Shown piece by piece: positions 62,019 through 64,000 of a DNA stretch of 64,000 nt (position 1 is the stretch's first letter; every line of letters starts with the position of its first letter). A model generated the notes under the pieces. It was not told the DNA's origin and did not search any database. It worked only from the letters and a program-made list of their open reading frames with translations. The translations under genes and the position numbers were made by a program. The stretch comes from Purshia tridentata (lineage: Eukaryota > Streptophyta > Magnoliopsida > Rosales > Rosaceae): the NCBI GenBank assembly GCA_003254885.1, contig QANT01002691.1, positions 1 to 64,000 of the forward strand. Reading direction: 5' to 3'.

Positions 62019-62217
62019 CCATATAGAACTCCTCTTAGCTAAAGATGCTTATATGGAGGATATGAAATCCTAATTATAATAAAACATATACTATCCTAAA
62101 CCCTTAGGACATAATAAGACTCCATATCATTGTCTTAAACACCTTTAGCTAAGAGGACTTTATTTATATTGAAATATTCTAAATTCTTTAGATAACTATA
62201 AATTATTAATTCCAACA
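62019..62217 (-). mobile_element. LTR-like fragment (Copia-type start), broken
   Basis: Read on the minus strand it begins TGTTGGAATTAATAAT at 62217, the typical opening of plant Copia LTRs. It is about 199 bp, AT-rich, with a long internal imperfect inverted repeat (CTCTTAGCTAAAG near both 62031 and 62146). No internal coding region, primer-binding site or second LTR is present, so it is a partial or solo LTR, or part of a miniature LTR element (TRIM). No target duplication is visible, consistent with an associated deletion of receptor-kinase DNA. The family call is tentative. Confidence 0.5.
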
Positions 62218-63603
62218 GTTCAGGAACGCCAAGCTACTCAGCAGCAGTCCAAAAAGGATAGAAGTTGAAGTATCTTTCTTTTTTGTACCCCCAGGTGTTG
62301 AAGTAGAATTGTCTTTCCTCATTTTGATTAGAGCTTTTCCACCAGCACTGGGGTCAATCATCCCATTTGAAAGAGGGATTCTCTTCTTCCAGCAATCATT
62401 ATCTTTGAAAATGGCAACGGCACATAAACAATCATTTAGGCAATTCTGCCTGCACCAATCCTCAGTAACTGGCTGAAAATGCTCATACTCAGAATAAGGC
62501 CAATCTGTGTTTTGCATCTCTTGAAAATAAAAAGTATCTGTTTCTAGTGAGGCTTCATTACAACTTTGTGATACAAAGTCCTGTTTACATCCTTTCAGCT
62601 CATCATTTGGATCAACAAAGCTGTAACCAACTGGGCACTGGCAACTTGGTCCTTCATCATCATGTCTACATAAGCTGTTGAACCCACATGCACCACCACC
62701 TGTCTCTTCCCTAATTGATGTGCATACATTTGAAGGCATGAGGGACAAAGTAGACCAAGCCATTGGCCACGTTCCCACACTTGAGCTAGTGCTTTTAGGG
62801 TACACATAGTACCTAAAAACTCCATTGTACTCAAGAGTTGCTCTCTGGTAGAAATCCTGCACTGAAAATGTATAATTGGATGATACCATACCAAGTATTG
62901 TCCCATTCTTGGCTGTAAGGTAAATAGAGCCAGATTGGTTGAAGATGACCTGATTTCCACTACCAAAAGTTTGGGTTGACCAATAAGCAAAATTAGGAGA
63001 ATCCAAGGGGAAATTCGTTGTATAAAGCACAAGATTTCCATCCGGTTGTAGTGTAAGCTGGAATCTCCCTCTTGAGTAATTGGCTGCCGTGTAGCGAGAA
63101 AAAACTTTGCTGTCTTGATTTAGAGTCTGTGTGGGTAAGATTGTATCAGTTGGTTGATCAAAACTCTCCCACAAATTGATCGATTTCCGGTTAGCCAGCA
63201 CAAAATTTCCTGTGTCAAGCATAGCTGCATAAGCAACTCCAGTACCAGCAGAATCAGCAATCCATATTTGTTTGCCTGTTACAGTATCATTCAGCCTAAA
63301 GTGGCCATCTGCAGTGAGTTCAACTGTGGATCCTTTTTGCACTAGATTATTGCCATTGGCTGACCAAACAATACTTCTTTCAGGTATTTTGTTAAACCAG
63401 ATGGCTAGTAAAAAGCCATTTTTACCAATTTTTTGGAAACCAAAAGCAAACTCCCCAGATGGTGAAGTCCAAAAGGAGTTACTGTCCAATGCAGTGAGGG
63501 ATGAGCCTAATGATACATTCTTGTAAGTTTCAGCATTGCTGGAAAATGACATCAATAGAAGGAGAAACAGAAAGCATAAAGCATATGGTAGTTCAAAAGC
63601 CAT
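62206..63603 (-). pseudogene. Truncated G-type lectin receptor, kinase domain lost
   Basis: Tandem paralogue of the receptor kinase at 58.2-60.6 kb. The ORF is open for 465 aa from MAFELPYALC through the signal peptide, bulb-type lectin, EGF-like (CGFNSLCRHD) and PAN-like region. It ends inside the membrane helix at AFLNCWN, where the intact copy continues FLNFLLLL. The last residues CWN and the stop are encoded by the first 12 bases of the adjoining LTR-like fragment. About 870 bp of kinase coding is missing and a tail survives at 61935-62018. If expressed, it would give a secreted or weakly membrane-held lectin ectodomain without signalling capacity; such proteins can act as decoys. The ectodomain shows no other disabling change, so it may still be translated. 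The frame continues upstream of 63603 without an ATG. Confidence 0.88.
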
Positions 63604-64000
63604 ATAGTACAAAAGGAGCAATATTTCTCTGATGTTTTTCTTCCCTGGTCTACTAGGATTAATTAGACAGCAAATTCAGATCATGTCTAATAAGACTAAT
63701 ATATGTACATATATAGATCTTTTCTTGGACACAGTGACGATTAAAAAACGAACCATTGGTGTAAGCTAGGGGTAAGGCACGTGGATGTGGCTTTTTGGAT
63801 TGTTCTAGAGTCTTTTCCACTGCTTTTGAAGCACTGATCTATAACTAACTAAATATGTTAAATGCTCTTTTTTTTGGCCACCTAAATATGTTAAATGCTA
63901 ATTGCATAAAATATGTAAACTTATTAAGTCAAGAAAATGAGCAATTACATATTCATGAGATTAAATGGATTTTGTTTACTTTAATTATCCTAGAAAATAA
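63604..64000. other. 5' flank of the truncated receptor, window edge
   Basis: 63645-63715 and 63745-63850 resemble the upstream region of the intact copy (61016-61085 and 61240-61345). The H3-like/kinase patch present upstream of the intact copy is absent here. No gene is seen up to the window end. Confidence 0.5.

Noticed and set aside
61166-63925. Apparent re-ordering of upstream blocks between the two receptor genes
   Set aside because: One of the three matching blocks is short and AT-rich, so its placement is uncertain; I kept only the two better flank matches.

Overview
This is eukaryotic plant nuclear DNA, almost certainly from a eudicot. Coding islands are GC-richer than the very AT-rich spacers, genes carry many short GT-AG introns, and the gene set is typical of flowering plants: an AGCVIII kinase with DFD in place of DFG, a G-type lectin receptor kinase, a plant-type GH127 arabinofuranosidase, an FBH/bHLH130-type factor and a plant H3.1. 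The protein texture resembles woody rosids (Prunus-like), but the sequence alone does not prove this. One ambiguous base lies at 3261.

Layout, left to right. 1-6.6 kb is AT-rich spacer with a 126-bp tandem duplication and no convincing gene. 6.76-8.0 kb (+) holds an intronless UNICORN-type AGC kinase. 11.3-15.3 kb (+) holds the splicing factor CWC22 (7 coding exons, 818 aa by my exon model). 18.9-24.0 kb (+) holds a secreted GH127 beta-L-arabinofuranosidase (12 exons, 861 aa), followed by ribosomal protein eL31 at 24.9-26.1 kb (+). A 371-bp Mutator-like MITE with a perfect 9-bp target duplication sits at 26.7-27.1 kb. A DRT100-like LRR protein is at 28.1-29.2 kb (-). From 29.4 to 38.3 kb I see no gene.

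39.0-41.1 kb (+) encodes a bHLH130/FBH-like factor. A 747-bp hAT-like non-autonomous element with an 8-bp target duplication is at 43.3-44.1 kb. 44.35-46.9 kb (+) encodes an uncharacterised coiled-coil protein with CDK-type phosphosites. The converging gene at 47.8-49.6 kb (-) encodes a 257-aa conserved plant protein of unknown function whose last exon is only 30 nt. 52.0-54.6 kb (+) encodes a 492-aa conserved unknown protein. Next come histone H3.1 (55.5 kb, +) and the molybdopterin synthase large subunit (57.1 kb, +).

The right end, 58.0-64.0 kb, is a tandem pair of G-type lectin receptor kinase genes on the minus strand. The left copy is a complete 791-aa non-RD kinase. The right copy lost its kinase domain: an LTR-like fragment sits exactly where the ORF ends and supplies its stop codon, and a short tail of the old kinase region survives beyond it. 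Upstream of the intact copy is a patch that looks like a histone H3 leader joined to a scrap of the receptor kinase domain.

The genes are ordinary, unlinked plant housekeeping, developmental and defence genes; nothing suggests a co-regulated cluster. The most unusual items are the decay and patchwork of the receptor-kinase pair, a duplicated 3' splice site in the 492-aa gene, and the candidate mitotic coiled-coil protein. I saw no clearly novel multi-gene system. All exon models were made by eye from splice signals, reading frame and recalled family sequences.
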